From positions 3,251,051 through 3,315,050 of the forward strand of contig NC_092861.1 of the NCBI RefSeq assembly GCF_032062135.1: a stretch of DNA of 64,000 bases. The letters run 5' to 3'. A model generated the notes under the pieces. It was given only the letters and a program-made list of their open reading frames with translations. It was not told the DNA's origin and ran no database searches. A program made the position numbers and the translations under genes. The DNA is from Pyxicephalus adspersus (lineage: Eukaryota; Chordata; Amphibia; Anura; Pyxicephalidae). Positions 59,585 through 64,000 of this stretch are shown piece by piece. How positions within the stretch are numbered: position 1 is the first letter of the stretch; every line of letters begins with the position of its first letter.

Positions 59585-60317
59585 TTTATTTGTTTTTGGA
59601 AGTAAAAATTGGTATTACTATGTGAATTCAGTGCAAGCAGAATACAGCTGACCATCACATAGCGACCGTCCAAGATCCCGCCTTCCTCGCGTTAACCCTT
59701 TGGCTGTTGCAGGAGAGGCCAGCAGTGAAAGGGTTACGCAAGAGCCGGACCTCTATGTCCTCTCGGTGTGTGTGTGAGATGACACGTCGGGGGGTCGTGT
59801 TCAGTCTCGGCTTGCGCCTCCGGACCTCATGAAAGTAGCCAGTCGACAAAAGAAAAAAAAAAAAGAATAAAAGGCTTGATCTCGTTCCTGACTACCACCA
59901 CCGATTTTGCATTAGAGAGAGAGAGGTGACAGTAGTTAATGAAACTCAGCACCAAAAGGGCATAAGGCAGTTGAAGGTTAGTTTTTTGTTTTTTTGTTTT
60001 TATTTCTTATCAGCACCAATCCCATAAATTCTCTACACTTGGTGTATAATGTATAAAATATGGAGTGGAGACAACTTTTCCCCACCCCGGACCGTAGCGT
60101 GGATGGTTCAATACTGTTTTCTCTTATGTAGAACAAAGAAAAGTCTTCTTTTTTTTCTTTTTTACTTACAAAACATAGAGAATATTCTTTGTATACCTAC
60201 AGCAATCAGAAATAAAGCTCTTGGCAAGCTTTCTTTCTTTTGTGTAATTTTCTTTTCGATAAGCTGTGTTTTTTTTTTTCTCGTAAACAAAAATAAGGTT
60301 CCTCTGAAGGTAGAGCA
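59585..60317 (-). other. XKR6: probable start of the XKR6 3' untranslated region
   Basis: DNA directly downstream of the XKR6 stop codon on the minus strand. AATAAA signals on that strand lie at 60004-59999 and 59590-59585, about 315 and 730 bp after the stop. Neither has an obvious GT-rich downstream element, so the real end may lie further left. Several T-rich plus-strand runs make the transcript A-rich here. Confidence 0.35.

Positions 60318-64000
<3,683 letters not shown>

Overview
The window is vertebrate nuclear DNA, most likely from a frog. No bacterial-style gene organisation is present. Real coding sequence is a handful of exons, all on the minus strand, in a sea of introns, intergenic DNA and transposon remains. 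Two genes are recognised by reading exons with proper splice sites: PINX1 (Pin2/TERF1-interacting telomerase inhibitor 1; exons homologous to human exons 1, 4, 5 and 6) in the left third, and XKR6 (XK-related protein 6; terminal exon) near the right end. From memory of the human 8p23.1 region, PINX1 and XKR6 are also adjacent and on the same strand, so the layout is a conserved block. The amphibian assignment rests on repeat families I associate with frogs: the LINE-like tail starting ATTGTAAGCTCTTCGGGGC, a CR1/L2-type LINE end and many Tc1 remains. The species is not determined.

Layout. 1-748 is PINX1 intron 6. 749-828 is exon 6. 829-16863 is intron 5, with three minisatellites, Tc1 and LINE debris and many small hairpin transposons. 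16864-16956 is exon 5. 16957-22693 is intron 4, with a CR1-like LINE end and an internally deleted Tc1 element. 22694-22772 is exon 4. Exon 1 (23469-23487) and a GC-rich promoter follow. 23800-60317 is intergenic: unclassified repeats, hairpin MITEs, Tc1 fragments, an 84-bp minisatellite, one nearly full-length dead mariner (51777-53059) and long AT-rich stretches with nothing recognisable. 60318-61282 is the last coding exon of XKR6, and 61283-64000 is its last intron.

Main observations. (1) PINX1 exons 2 and 3, which encode the G-patch core, are not visible in the 696 bp between exon 1 and exon 4. This is either an assembly loss or a real structural change. (2) A short palindromic element with ends close to AGTGTTCTCCCC...GGGGAGAACAC occurs at least 15 times. 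One copy is nested in another, and three copies show about 8 bp of flanking duplication, pointing to a hAT-type non-autonomous transposon. (3) There are several other foldback families and three large minisatellites. I found no new enzymatic or defence system. Most long open frames are chance reading through repeats.
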